Assembly (NCBI GenBank): GCA_900552465.1
Contig: URZO01000010.1
Location: forward strand, 1 to 64,000
Source: an uncultured Parabacteroides sp.
GTDB taxonomy: Bacteria > Bacteroidota > Bacteroidia > Bacteroidales > Tannerellaceae
DNA length: 64,000 bases
Direction: 5' to 3'
The translations under genes were made by a program, and so were the position numbers. Every line of letters starts with the position of its first letter. Within the stretch, counting starts at the first letter, position 1. The notes beneath the pieces were generated by a model. The model searched no databases. It saw only the letters and a program-made list of their open reading frames with translations, and was not told the origin of the DNA. Positions 7,263 to 16,421 of this stretch are shown here, in pieces.

Positions 7263-8489
7263 TCATTTCGCACTCTTCTTGTTCTTATTGCTTCCCGGAG
7301 GGCCTGGCATGAAGGGGCTGCGTTCCGTTTCGGCACTGACGGTCGGGGCTGCTGCGGCTTCGAGGTCGACAGCCAGTTCTTCGCCTTCATTGAGGCCGTC
7401 GGTTATTTCGATCATATTGCCGCTGGTGGAACCTACGGTGACGAGCTTCGGCTTCAGTTCCTGCCCGTTCTTGATCCATACCATCCGCTTTCCGGTCGGG
7501 GCTTCCATGTTTGCGTCGGAAACGACGTAGCCTAATTGGGCCAACATCTCTGCATCCGGAACGAAACGGAGCGACTTGGTCGGGATGGTCAGGACGTTGT
7601 CGCGTTCCAGTGTGAAGATCGTCACGTTGGCGGTCAGGCGCGGTTTCAACTTCAGGTCGGGGTTATCGGCCGAGATGACAACCTCGTATGTTACGACCGT
7701 CGAGGTGGAGGTCGAAGCGGAACTGCTGCTCTCGCTGTCGCCGAGGCGTATCTGGGTGACGGTCCCCTCGAAGACATCGTTAGGATAGGCATCGACGGTG
7801 AAGGAGACGCGTTGTCCGTCTTCCACATTGCCTATATCGGCTTCATCCACATCAGCGATCACCTGCATCTTGGTCAGGTCGGCGGCGATGGTGAACAGGG
7901 TCGGCGTCTCGAAGCCTGCAGCAACGGTCTGTCCCTCTTCAACGGCGCGGTTGATGACGACGCCGTCTATCGGGCTGGTGATGGTTGCGTATTCGAGGTT
8001 ACGGTTCACTTTGACCATGGAGGCCTGATTCTGTTCGTAGGCGGCTTTTGCCTTTTCGTAGTTGTAGGTGGCGGTCTCGTAGTCGGAGTCGCTGATCAGC
8101 TTCTTTTCGTAGAGTACCTTGTTGCGGGCATAGTTCTTTTGCTGGTACTCGTACTCGCATTTGCTGCTTGCCAGTTGTGCCTGGGCGGAGGCGAGTTCGG
8201 CTTTCAGGTTGACCTTGTCCATTTCGGCGATCAACTGTCCTGCTTTTACCACGTCGTTGTAGTCTGCATAGAGTTTGTCGATGATGCCGGACACCTGTGT
8301 ACCGACTTCCACTTCTGTTACCGGTTCGACTGTCCCGGTTGCTGTCACTGTGTTCGAGATGGAACTGCGGCCCACTTTGGCGGTCTCGAGCCGGATACCG
8401 CCTTTCGACGATTTACCGGTGAAGAGCCAGATGCCTCCGGCTACGACCAGCAAACCAGCTATACCGATGATTAGTTTCTTCTTGTTCAT
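7263..8489 (-). CDS. MacA-type periplasmic adaptor (membrane fusion protein)
   Basis: Adaptor of 408 residues linking an inner membrane ABC pump to an outer membrane TolC channel. An N-terminal signal anchor (LIIGIAGLLVVAGGIWLF) is followed by a biotinyl-lipoyl-like domain (VTATGTVEPVTEVEVGTQVSGII), a coiled-coil hairpin (about 95-165), the second lipoyl half (ITSPIDGVVINRAVEEGQTV), then a beta-barrel domain and a membrane-proximal domain. A serine-rich low-complexity run (ESSSSASTSTST) interrupts the beta-barrel region. Encoded between tolC and the ABC genes. The C-terminal tail is lysine-rich. Confidence 0.92.
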   Translation of the reverse strand: MNKKKLIIGIAGLLVVAGGIWLFTGKSSKGGIRLETAKVGRSSISNTVTATGTVEPVTEVEVGTQVSGIIDKLYADYNDVVKAGQLIAEMDKVNLKAELASAQAQLASSKCEYEYQQKNYARNKVLYEKKLISDSDYETATYNYEKAKAAYEQNQASMVKVNRNLEYATITSPIDGVVINRAVEEGQTVAAGFETPTLFTIAADLTKMQVIADVDEADIGNVEDGQRVSFTVDAYPNDVFEGTVTQIRLGDSESSSSASTSTSTVVTYEVVISADNPDLKLKPRLTANVTIFTLERDNVLTIPTKSLRFVPDAEMLAQLGYVVSDANMEAPTGKRMVWIKNGQELKPKLVTVGSTSGNMIEITDGLNEGEELAVDLEAAAAPTVSAETERSPFMPGPPGSNKNKKSAK

Positions 8490-8541
8490 ATCCTTGTTTG
8501 TTTTTATTGCTTCTTTGATATTGGTTCCCTTTTGAAGGGGG

Positions 8542-8683
8542 GTGTCAAAAGCAAGTTCTAACGCTTTAGCGTGTCATTGCGGGCTTGACCCGCAACCTCA
8601 TCCTAATTGCTGTAAATCAGTTTAGGATGAGATGGCGGGTCAAGCCCGCCAGGACACAGACGCTATAAATAGAACTTTTGACA
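8542..8683. repeat. Long imperfect intergenic inverted repeat
   Basis: The left arm begins TGTCAAAAG and contains GCGGGCTTGACCCGC and CTCATCCTA. The right arm returns these as TAGGATGAG, GCGGGTCAAGCCCGC and CTTTTGACA. The arms are about 60 bases with small mismatches around a short centre, so the RNA would fold into a long hairpin. It occupies most of the gap between tolC and macA genes and looks like a dispersed repeat. Confidence 0.8.
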
Positions 8684-8742
8684 CATCCCCCTGAAACAAA
8701 AAGAGAGTGAATATATTCATTAGTGTCTCACCCACTTGTCCT

Positions 8743-10098
8743 TCAGAACAAATTGATCTCTTCTCCCTGGTAGAAGCGCAACAGGCCGGCATTCAGGATG
8801 GCTGTATATTTGGCCTGGAGTGTTTCCTGTTGTGCACTTAGCAGGTTGTTCTTTTCGGTGAGCAGTTCGACGGTATTCTTCATGCCTACGTTGAACTGTT
8901 CGCTGACGAGCGAGTAGCTGGTCTCAGTGCTTTTCAGCTTCCGGGCGGCGGCAACGTATTGCTGTTGTGCGCTGTTTGCGCTTAACCAGAGGCTTTCGAT
9001 GGTTTTGTAGAGCGTCTTTTGCTTGTCTAACAGGTCCAACTGGCTGGTTTGCCGTTGTAGCTTCGCTTTATTAATGGAGCTTTTTGTCTGTCGCTTGTCG
9101 AAGATGGGGATGCTCAGGGTCAGTCCTAACGAGTTGTTCCAGTTCTGCTTGACCTGCTCGCTGAAGCTGAAGTCGTTTCCGTTGGCGTTGGTCGTCCCGA
9201 TACCTGCGCTGAGGCTGAGGGTCGGGAGGTATCCGGCGCGTGCGGTCTTGATGCTCAGGTCGGAAGTTTCGACGTTCAGCTTTCCGGACTCTATTTCGGG
9301 GCGGAGGCTGAGTGCCGTGTGATAGACATCGTCTTTGGCGGGCAGCGGGATCAGTACGTTGCTGTCGTCTAACTGCGGCAGGTAGAGGGCCATTTCGAAG
9401 TCTCCGTCCAGTTCGAGGAGTTGTTTCAGTTGCAGCTTGTAGTCCTGCAGGGTCGCTTGCGAGGTGACCAGTTGGTAGTTGTCGTTGCTTACCTGCGCTT
9501 CCAGTTGGGCGAGGTCGCTCGAGGCGATGCTACCGACGTTGAACAGCTCCTGGCCGCGTTCGTATTCCTTCCGGCTTACTTCCAGCGTCGATTCGTTCAC
9601 CTTTACCGCTTCGGCGGAGTAGAGTATCTGCACGTACAACTGGGTGATACTCTCTTCGATAGAGTTCTCGCTTTCGGAAACGTTGAGTTCGGCGATACGG
9701 CTGTTCAACTCTTGCTGTTTGATGGTGTTCAGCCGCTTGCTGCCGTTGTAGACGGTCCAGTTGGCATCGATGCCGTAGCTTCCGTTGTAGGAGGTCTTGC
9801 TCTGGCTGGTGGTGATGTTGTCGCCACTGATGATGGTACCGTTTGCACTGTTCGGTCTGTTTACGATTCGTTGGCTTATGTTTCCGTTCAGGGAGGGGAG
9901 CAGATCAGCTTTCGCTGTCTTTACGTCTTCTTGCGTGCTTGCGACGTTGATGCGGTTGCGCTGGATGGTGATGTTATGCTCCAATGCATAATCGATACAG
10001 TCGCCGAGCGTCCATTGCTTGGGCACGTCGTCCTTCGCTTTCATCCCGGCTGGCAGGAGAAGCAGGCAGGAGAGGAGTATGGATGATATTCGTTTCAT
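8743..10098 (-). CDS. TolC-family outer membrane efflux protein
   Basis: Outer membrane channel protein of about 451 residues, probably trimeric. A signal peptide (MKRISSILLSCLLLLPAGMKA) is followed by two repeated OEP halves rich in long amphipathic helices (about 25-225 and 230-445). The ATG at 10098 is preferred over a TTG six codons upstream because it begins directly with the signal peptide. First gene of a tolC-macA-ATPase-permease operon, with a near-ideal promoter 50-80 bases upstream. Function: exit duct for the ABC pump. Confidence 0.92.
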   Translation of the reverse strand: MKRISSILLSCLLLLPAGMKAKDDVPKQWTLGDCIDYALEHNITIQRNRINVASTQEDVKTAKADLLPSLNGNISQRIVNRPNSANGTIISGDNITTSQSKTSYNGSYGIDANWTVYNGSKRLNTIKQQELNSRIAELNVSESENSIEESITQLYVQILYSAEAVKVNESTLEVSRKEYERGQELFNVGSIASSDLAQLEAQVSNDNYQLVTSQATLQDYKLQLKQLLELDGDFEMALYLPQLDDSNVLIPLPAKDDVYHTALSLRPEIESGKLNVETSDLSIKTARAGYLPTLSLSAGIGTTNANGNDFSFSEQVKQNWNNSLGLTLSIPIFDKRQTKSSINKAKLQRQTSQLDLLDKQKTLYKTIESLWLSANSAQQQYVAAARKLKSTETSYSLVSEQFNVGMKNTVELLTEKNNLLSAQQETLQAKYTAILNAGLLRFYQGEEINLF

Positions 10099-10146
10099 AA
10101 TGCTTTTGTTTTGCAACCTGACAATCTTGTTACCTTTTTACGGAAG

Positions 10147-10177
10147 CAAAACTACAAAGCGGTGGAAACCTGTACAA
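10147..10177 (-). promoter_or_regulatory. Promoter of the tolC-macAB operon
   Basis: The minus strand has TTG (10177-10175), a 20-base spacer, then TAGTTTTG (10154-10147). This fits the Bacteroidetes housekeeping promoter consensus exactly and leaves a leader of about 40 bases before ATG 10098. Confidence 0.6.
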
Positions 10178-10250
10178 TCGGATTAGAAAAAGAGGGGCTT
10201 TCCCTCGACAAAGGGGACGGTTGTATCGACGAAAGGTTCTAAATGATGAT

Positions 10251-10802
10251 TTACCAATAGAGGATAATCCCGGCGATACCTGCTAAAATAATCATCAGGA
10301 TAGGGTTGATCTTGAACTTCCAGGTCAGGATGAAGGCTGCGCCGAATATCAGGAAGCTCTTATAGTCGATGAAGTTTTCGCTGTTCATCAGCAGCAAGGC
10401 TGCCGCCGCGATCAGGCCGACGGTGGCCGGGCGGAGTCCGTAGAAAGCGGCAGAGACATATTTGTTATTCCGGAACTTGGCGAAGGCGTACGAGATAGCC
10501 AATACCAACAGGAAAGAAGGAAGGCAAACGGCGAAAGTCGTCAGGCAGGACCCTAAGATTGCCATTCCCGGTGAATAGCCGGCGTTATGGATTGCCGTAT
10601 ATCCTATATAGGTAGCACTGTTGATCCCGATCGGTCCCGGTGTCATCTGCGAGATTGCCACGATATCCGTAAACTCCTGCGAGGAAATCCACCCGTAACG
10701 GTCTACCACGTCCGCCTGGATCAGGGAGAGCATGGCATAGCCACCGCCAAAGCCGAATATTCCGATTTTCAGATATACGTAAAACAGTTGCAACCAGATC
10801 AT
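10251..10802 (-). CDS. Chromate transporter, half-size subunit
   Basis: Membrane protein of 183 residues from the CHR family (PF02417). It shows the conserved start FxKIGIFGFGGGYAMLSLIQ, the motif ISQMTPGPIGINSATYIGY, and five to six helices. Half-size CHR proteins occur as adjacent pairs that form one antiparallel transporter, and the partner is the next gene upstream (stop-to-start gap of one base). Physiological substrate in gut anaerobes is unproven; chromate or sulfate-like anions are the family precedent. Confidence 0.88.
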   Translation of the reverse strand: MIWLQLFYVYLKIGIFGFGGGYAMLSLIQADVVDRYGWISSQEFTDIVAISQMTPGPIGINSATYIGYTAIHNAGYSPGMAILGSCLTTFAVCLPSFLLVLAISYAFAKFRNNKYVSAAFYGLRPATVGLIAAAALLLMNSENFIDYKSFLIFGAAFILTWKFKINPILMIILAGIAGIILYW

Positions 10803-10803
10803 A

Positions 10804-11334
10804 TCAGTCTTTCTTTATTTTCAGTCCGTAAATAAGTCCCCCTACAATAGCCGCCACGATAATCCATACCGGAGACAGTCCTCCTTTCCAGATCAGTAGC
10901 GCCGCTGCGATAGGAATAATCAGCTCTTTGTAGCTCATCTTGATGGAGCGCGCCGTCGTCAGACAGGGAACGGCAATCAGTGCCACAACCGCCGGGCGCA
11001 GTCCTTTGAACGCTTTCTCCACCCATACATTGTCCTGTACGTGTGTAAAGAACAGCGCAATCGCCAATATAATAAAGAAGGAGGGGAGTATACTTCCTAA
11101 GGCGCAGACAACGCCTCCCGGTACTTTCTTCAGTTTATAACCGACAAAGATGGAGATGTTGACCGCAAATATCCCGGGCAGCGACTGGGCGACGGAGAAA
11201 AGGTCGACAAAGTCTTCCTTCGAAAGCCACCCTTTATCCACCACCTCCCGTTGGATCAGGGGAAGCATCGCATATCCTCCCCCAATGGTAAAAGTCCCTA
11301 TCTTTACAAATGTCAGAAATAGTGTCCAGTACAT
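10804..11334 (-). CDS. Chromate transporter, half-size subunit (partner)
   Basis: Second CHR-family half (176 residues). It has the same signatures, FVKIGTFTIGGGYAMLPLIQRE and SVAQSLPGIFAVNISIFVGYK, and a similar helix pattern. It lies 9 bases after the S41 protease gene and immediately before its partner, so it is likely co-translated in the parE-coaD-protease operon. Paired short CHR genes are the usual arrangement. Confidence 0.88.
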   Translation of the reverse strand: MYWTLFLTFVKIGTFTIGGGYAMLPLIQREVVDKGWLSKEDFVDLFSVAQSLPGIFAVNISIFVGYKLKKVPGGVVCALGSILPSFFIILAIALFFTHVQDNVWVEKAFKGLRPAVVALIAVPCLTTARSIKMSYKELIIPIAAALLIWKGGLSPVWIIVAAIVGGLIYGLKIKKD

Positions 11335-11343
11335 ATTATTGTT

Positions 11344-12936
11344 TTACTTTCCTAACTCCTTTTCGTACCGCTGTTCGTCATTGATGAGGCGCAGGGCTTC
11401 CTGATAGCTTTCGTTGTCGTCGTTGATGACTTGGAAGTATTCGGCCATGTCATACAGGTCGCGGGCTATAAGCGCTTTGATCTGGAGCATGATCAGCGGT
11501 TTGGAACGGTTGTATTGTTCTTCGTTGAACTCGATCTTATTCTCTTTTGCCAATGAGATCAGTTCCTGCATCATCTCTTCCGTGACGTTGAAGTTCTGCT
11601 TGTATTGGGCGAATTTCGGATACTTCTTGTTCAATTCGGCCCGATGCTTATCCAGATAATTCATGGCGATACGGTTCACCAGCCCGGCTGCCACCACACT
11701 GCGGTGGTAATCGGTATAACGGGAGGTGTCGACCGGGATAAAGACATCCGGCATGATACCGCCACCGCCGTAAACGATACGTTTTGTCACCAATGTGTTG
11801 TACTTCATCGAGTCGGGGAAATGAATGCTGTCCGCACTCATCAGCTCGCCCCGGTTGTAGCGGTCGATCAGGTCGTGATTATACTGTTCCTGGTTGCCGT
11901 TTACGTACGGTTTCTGGATAGAACGACCCGTCGGTGTGTAGTAACGCGCTACAGTCAGACGGATCATCGAACCGTCAGGCATCGGGATCGGTTTCTGTAC
12001 CAGCCCTTTCCCGAATGTCCGGCGACCGAGAACTACGCCACGGTCCCAGTCCTGTATCGCTCCGGAAAGGATTTCACTGGCGGAGGCGGATGTCTCGTCC
12101 ACCAATACGACTAAACGTCCTTCCTCGAAACCTCCGCGGGCCGTCGACTTGGCTTCTTCACGCGGCTGCTTGTTCCCTTCGGTATACACGATCAGCTTAT
12201 CTTTACCCAGAAATTCATCCGCCAGGTCGATGGCTATGTTCAGATAACCGCCGCCATTTCCCTGCAGGTCGAGGATGAGGTTCTTCATTCCTTGTTTTTT
12301 CAGCTTCTCCAATGCTTCCTTGAATTCGTCGGCAGAGGAGGCTGCAAAACGGTTCAGTTTGATATATCCGGTCGTCTTGTCCGCCATGTATGCGGCGTCT
12401 AAGCTATATACGGGTATCTTTCCGCGAATGATCCTGAACTCGATCAGGTCCGGCACGCCATTGCGCAAAACCTTTACGCGTACTTCCGTATTCTTGGGGC
12501 CGCGAAGGCGTTTCATCACATCCGTATTCTTCATCTTGACACCGGCAATCAGCGTATCGTCTACCATAATGATACGGTCGCCAGCCATCAAACCCACCTT
12601 TTCCGACGGTCCGCCGGGGATTACCTGGATCACATATAAGGTATCCGTCAGCATATTGAACTGGATGCCGATTCCGTCGAAGTTACCCTGCAACGGCTCT
12701 GTCATCTCCTTCGTCTCTTCCGGGTCCGTATAGGTAGAGTGAGGGTCCAGTTTTTCCAGCATGCCGACGATCGCATCTTCCACCAGTTTTGTTTCACTTG
12801 TAGAGTCCACGTACAGATTGGAGATGGCATACAGAGCCAACTGAAGTTTGCGGGCATCCACGTTGTTACCACGCTGTGCCGACATCGAAGCAGCAAAAAC
12901 ACTCAATATAAGGAGTGGCAGGATAATTTTTTTCAT
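11344..12936 (-). CDS. S41-family carboxyl-terminal processing protease
   Basis: Periplasmic serine protease of 530 residues. A signal peptide (to about residue 20) precedes a PDZ domain (about 85-165, with GDRIIMVDDTLIAG) and the S41 catalytic core. The nucleophile serine lies in VDETSASASEILSGAI and the catalytic lysine in RRTFGKGLVQ. A 150-residue C-terminal extension is helical. CtpA-type proteases trim or degrade envelope proteins. It is the fourth gene of an operon after coaD, with a 12-base gap from the ORF before it. Confidence 0.92.
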   Translation of the reverse strand: MKKIILPLLILSVFAASMSAQRGNNVDARKLQLALYAISNLYVDSTSETKLVEDAIVGMLEKLDPHSTYTDPEETKEMTEPLQGNFDGIGIQFNMLTDTLYVIQVIPGGPSEKVGLMAGDRIIMVDDTLIAGVKMKNTDVMKRLRGPKNTEVRVKVLRNGVPDLIEFRIIRGKIPVYSLDAAYMADKTTGYIKLNRFAASSADEFKEALEKLKKQGMKNLILDLQGNGGGYLNIAIDLADEFLGKDKLIVYTEGNKQPREEAKSTARGGFEEGRLVVLVDETSASASEILSGAIQDWDRGVVLGRRTFGKGLVQKPIPMPDGSMIRLTVARYYTPTGRSIQKPYVNGNQEQYNHDLIDRYNRGELMSADSIHFPDSMKYNTLVTKRIVYGGGGIMPDVFIPVDTSRYTDYHRSVVAAGLVNRIAMNYLDKHRAELNKKYPKFAQYKQNFNVTEEMMQELISLAKENKIEFNEEQYNRSKPLIMLQIKALIARDLYDMAEYFQVINDDNESYQEALRLINDEQRYEKELGK

Positions 12937-12948
12937 TGTTCTAATTTA

Positions 12949-13410
12949 TTAATAAAGGTTTGTCCCTTTCGGCACAAACTGGGAAATATCTTTGCCATAC
13001 CGCAACAGCTCCCGCACAATGCTGGAACTGATATGCGTATGTTCCGGTTCCGTAAAGAGAATAAATGTCTCGATACCGCTCAACTTCCGGTTTACGTCGG
13101 CAATGCTCTTTTCATATTCGAAGTCGTTCACCGTACGAATGCCGCGCAGGATAAATCCTGCTTTCATCTGTTGGGCGAAATCGACCGTCAGCGAATCGTA
13201 CGACATGACCTGCACGCGCGGTTCATCCTTGTATAACTCCCGGATCGCCTCCAACCGTTTCTCCAAAGAGAAATGAGTCTGTTTCGTGTCATTGATACCG
13301 ATGGAGATAATAATCTCATCCACCAACTCGAGCCCGCGGCTTACCAACGACTCATGCCCGATCGTAAACGGATCGAACGTCCCGGGAAAAAGAGCAATTC
13401 GTTTTGCCAT
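12949..13410 (-). CDS. coaD: Phosphopantetheine adenylyltransferase
   Basis: Catalyses 4'-phosphopantetheine plus ATP to dephospho-CoA, the penultimate step of CoA synthesis. Hallmarks are the N-terminal FPGTFDPFTIGH nucleotidyltransferase motif, the central RGIRTVNDFEYE phosphopantetheine-binding stretch, and the late ISSSIVRELLRYG motif; 153 residues is normal. ATG 13410 (MAKRIALF) is chosen over ATG 13422 and an upstream TTG because family members begin directly with the first strand and AGAG precedes it. Close behind parE in one operon. Confidence 0.93.
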   Translation of the reverse strand: MAKRIALFPGTFDPFTIGHESLVSRGLELVDEIIISIGINDTKQTHFSLEKRLEAIRELYKDEPRVQVMSYDSLTVDFAQQMKAGFILRGIRTVNDFEYEKSIADVNRKLSGIETFILFTEPEHTHISSSIVRELLRYGKDISQFVPKGTNLY

Positions 13411-13424
13411 ATTCTCTTTCATTT

Positions 13425-15290
13425 TCAATTAACCACGTCTTCTTCTACAACCAGATTGTCGATGATAAAGTTCTGTCGTTCCATGGTGTTCTTGCCCATA
13501 TAGAACTCCAGCATATCTTTCACGAGGTCTTCCTTCTTCATGGTTACCGGGTCCAGACGGATATCCTTTCCGATAAAATGCTTGAATTCGTCCGGCGAAA
13601 TCTCTCCAAGTCCTTTGAATCGGGTGATCTCGGCATTCTTCCCTGCGGCGGCAATCGCATTCAGGCGTTCCTCTTCACTGTAGCAATACCAGGTTTTCTG
13701 TTTATTGCGCACACGGAACAACGGCGTTTGCAGGATATAGACATGATTGCGTTTGATCAGATCCGGGAAGAACTGCAGGAAGAACGTGATCAACAACAAG
13801 CGGATATGCATACCGTCCACATCGGCATCGGTCGCAATGATTACCTTATTATAACGTAAGCCTTCCAGCCCGTCCTCGATGTTCAACGCCGCCTGGAGCA
13901 GGTTGAACTCCTCGTTCTCATATACGATCTTCTTCGTCAGCCCATAGCTGTTAAGCGGTTTACCGCGGAGGCTGAACACCGCCTGCAAGTTCGGGTCGCG
14001 GCTCTTTGTGATGGAACCGCTTGCCGAGTCACCCTCGGTGATGAAGATACAACTGTCTTCCAGGTTATCCCCTTTCGTATCATTCAGGTGAATGCGGCAA
14101 TCGCGCAATTTCTTATTATGCAGGTTCGCTTTCTTGGCACGTTCACGAGCCAGTTTCGTCACGCCGGCAATCGCTTTGCGTTCCTTTTCCGATTCCTGTA
14201 TCTTGCGGAGCAGAGCGTCCGAAGTCTCTGCATTCTTATGCAAATAGTTATCCAGTTCCTTCTTGATGAAGTCTCCGATAAACTTACCGACCGAAGGCCC
14301 GTCCGGTCCCATATCTTTGGAACCTAACTTCGTCTTGGTCTGACTCTCGAACACCGGCTCTTCCACCTTGATGCTGATGGCCGCCACCACGCCGGCGCGA
14401 ATGTCCGAGTATTCGAAGTTCTTGTTGTAATACTCCTTTATCACACGTCCTAACGCTTCACGGAAAGCCGAAAGATGCGTACCGCCCTGTGTCGTATGCT
14501 GTCCGTTGACGAACGAGTAATATTCCTCCCCGTACTGGTTACTGTGCGTGATTACGACCTCTATATCTTCCCCTTTCAGATGGATGATCGGATATAAAGG
14601 TTCGGTCGTCATATTCTCGTTCAGCAAGTCCACCAGACCGTTGCGGGAATGGAACTTCTTGCCGTTAAAGATAATCGTCAACCCGGAGTTCAGGAACACA
14701 TAGTTTTTCAGCAGGCTTTCGATGTATTCGTCCTTGTACTGGTAATCCTTGAATATCTCCTTGTCCGGAATAAAATAAGTCAGCGTCCCGTTCGGCTCTT
14801 CCGTCGGGCAGATGGGAGCGTCTTCCGTCACGATCGCTTTGCTGTATTCCACCCGCTTGCATTCGCCGTCGCGGTGGCTGGTGATCAGGAAATAGCTGCT
14901 CAAAGCATTCACCGCCTTGATACCGACACCGTTCAGACCGACCGACTTCTTGAAAGCCTTGCTGTCGTACTTGGCCCCGGTATTCATCTTGCTGGAGACG
15001 TCGACCACCTTGCCTAACGGAACCCCGCGGCCATAGTCGCGTACGGAGACGGTGCCTTCTTCAACGGTCACTTCTATGGTTTTACCGTACCCCATCATAT
15101 ATTCGTCGATGGAGTTGTCCAGCACCTCTTTCAGCAATACATAAATACCATCATCGGCATAACTACCATCCCCTAACTTCCCGATATACATACCGGGGCG
15201 GCGACGGATATGTTCCATCCAGTCAAGCGTCTTGATGTCGTCATCATTGTACGCTGTCGGCTGTTGCATTGTTGAATTCAGTTCGTCCAT
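13425..15290 (-). CDS. parE: DNA topoisomerase IV subunit B
   Basis: ATPase subunit of a type IIA topoisomerase that unlinks daughter chromosomes (621 residues). Domains in order are the GHKL ATPase (about 20-225, with EVLDNSIDEYMMGYG and GLNGVGIKAVNALS), the transducer (about 230-390), and TOPRIM with EGDSASGSI and the acidic DADVDGMHI. It ends with the conserved RFKGLGEISPDEF region. The length and lack of a long TOPRIM insertion favour ParE over GyrB. The GNAT-like gene ends 3 bases upstream. Confidence 0.88.
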   Translation of the reverse strand: MDELNSTMQQPTAYNDDDIKTLDWMEHIRRRPGMYIGKLGDGSYADDGIYVLLKEVLDNSIDEYMMGYGKTIEVTVEEGTVSVRDYGRGVPLGKVVDVSSKMNTGAKYDSKAFKKSVGLNGVGIKAVNALSSYFLITSHRDGECKRVEYSKAIVTEDAPICPTEEPNGTLTYFIPDKEIFKDYQYKDEYIESLLKNYVFLNSGLTIIFNGKKFHSRNGLVDLLNENMTTEPLYPIIHLKGEDIEVVITHSNQYGEEYYSFVNGQHTTQGGTHLSAFREALGRVIKEYYNKNFEYSDIRAGVVAAISIKVEEPVFESQTKTKLGSKDMGPDGPSVGKFIGDFIKKELDNYLHKNAETSDALLRKIQESEKERKAIAGVTKLARERAKKANLHNKKLRDCRIHLNDTKGDNLEDSCIFITEGDSASGSITKSRDPNLQAVFSLRGKPLNSYGLTKKIVYENEEFNLLQAALNIEDGLEGLRYNKVIIATDADVDGMHIRLLLITFFLQFFPDLIKRNHVYILQTPLFRVRNKQKTWYCYSEEERLNAIAAAGKNAEITRFKGLGEISPDEFKHFIGKDIRLDPVTMKKEDLVKDMLEFYMGKNTMERQNFIIDNLVVEEDVVN

Positions 15291-15293
15291 AGA

Positions 15294-16421
15294 TTATAAT
15301 TGTTTTATAAAAGCTCTTCTTGTTTTATGATGTTCACGTTTGAAATAATCCCATTGTGCCTGTACTGCATTGTTTGTTTCCAACTCCGGATTGCTTTCTG
15401 CGTAAACAGCTCCCACACTCTTGTATACCGGGATCAGGTCGTTAAACAGCAATGCGTTCACTCCCTTGCTCTGGTATTCCGGCAAAACGCCGGTCAGATA
15501 GAGGTCGATCACTTTCGGCTTGCTCTTCAACGCCTTCAGCAGATAGATCCAGCCGAAGGGGAAAAGATGTCCTTTCGCCTTCTGCATCGCCTTGGACAGG
15601 TTAGGCAGTGAAATGCCGAAACCGACCACTACGTCGTCTTCCTCGCGGACGATCAGCGTAACCAGGTCGTACCGGAGCATCGGTATATACATACCAATGT
15701 AGTAATCGATCTGCTTTTGCGTGAGCCGTGCAAATCCGTACAGGGGCGCATACGACTCGTTCAGTGTTTGAAACACTTTCTGTGCGTATGGCATGATCGA
15801 CTTCGCATTCTTGAACTTCATCACCTTCAGCCCATATTTCTTTTTTACGATCTCCCCGATACGCAAATGTTTTTCCGGCACTCCCTCCGGAATATATATC
15901 TTGAACTCGTGCCAATCCTGATCTTTCGCATATCCCATACGCTCCATCTGTTTCGGATAGTACGGATGATTATAGATCGTCGCCATTGTCCCGAGTTGGT
16001 CGAATCCCTCTATCAGCATTCCTTCGTGGTCCAGATCCGTGAATCCCATCGGTCCGTGTATTTCGCTCATGCCCTGTTCACGTGCCCATTTCTCGACAGC
16101 ATTGAACAAAGCGTCGACCACCTCCACATCGTCGATAAAATCGACAAACCCGAAACGGGCTCTCTTCTGGTTCCATGTCTCGTTACTGCAGCGATTAATC
16201 ATCCCCGCAATACGTCCCACTACTTTTCCGTCTTTGTAAGCCAGAAAATAGATTGCATCACACACTTCGAACGCCGGATTCTTCTTTTTATCCAACGTCA
16301 CCATCTCTTCTTCGATTAGTCCTGGCACATGATACGGGTTGCCTTTGTATAATTCGATATTGAATTTTACGAATTTCTTCAGTTCCTTCTTACTGGTAAC
16401 TTCTTTAATTTCTACGCCCAT
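15294..16421 (-). CDS. GNAT-like protein of unknown function
   Basis: Cytoplasmic protein of 375 residues. Two regions look like acetyltransferase folds: an N-terminal one with DGKVVGRIAGMI (about 60-80) and a C-terminal one with VLPEYQSKGVNALLFNDL (about 310-335), where the QSKG stretch resembles the acetyl-CoA-binding R/QxxGxG/A loop. Similar proteins are common in Bacteroidetes and annotated only as N-acetyltransferase or hypothetical; the substrate is unknown. It is the promoter-proximal gene of the leftward parE-coaD-protease-CHR operon. Confidence 0.7.
   Translation of the reverse strand: MGVEIKEVTSKKELKKFVKFNIELYKGNPYHVPGLIEEEMVTLDKKKNPAFEVCDAIYFLAYKDGKVVGRIAGMINRCSNETWNQKRARFGFVDFIDDVEVVDALFNAVEKWAREQGMSEIHGPMGFTDLDHEGMLIEGFDQLGTMATIYNHPYYPKQMERMGYAKDQDWHEFKIYIPEGVPEKHLRIGEIVKKKYGLKVMKFKNAKSIMPYAQKVFQTLNESYAPLYGFARLTQKQIDYYIGMYIPMLRYDLVTLIVREEDDVVVGFGISLPNLSKAMQKAKGHLFPFGWIYLLKALKSKPKVIDLYLTGVLPEYQSKGVNALLFNDLIPVYKSVGAVYAESNPELETNNAVQAQWDYFKREHHKTRRAFIKQL

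Noticed and set aside
7536..8474. Long open frames on the opposite strand of macA, tolC, parE, typA and others.
   Set aside because: They mirror the codon bias of the real genes on the other strand, lack recognisable domains and lie wholly inside well-supported genes.
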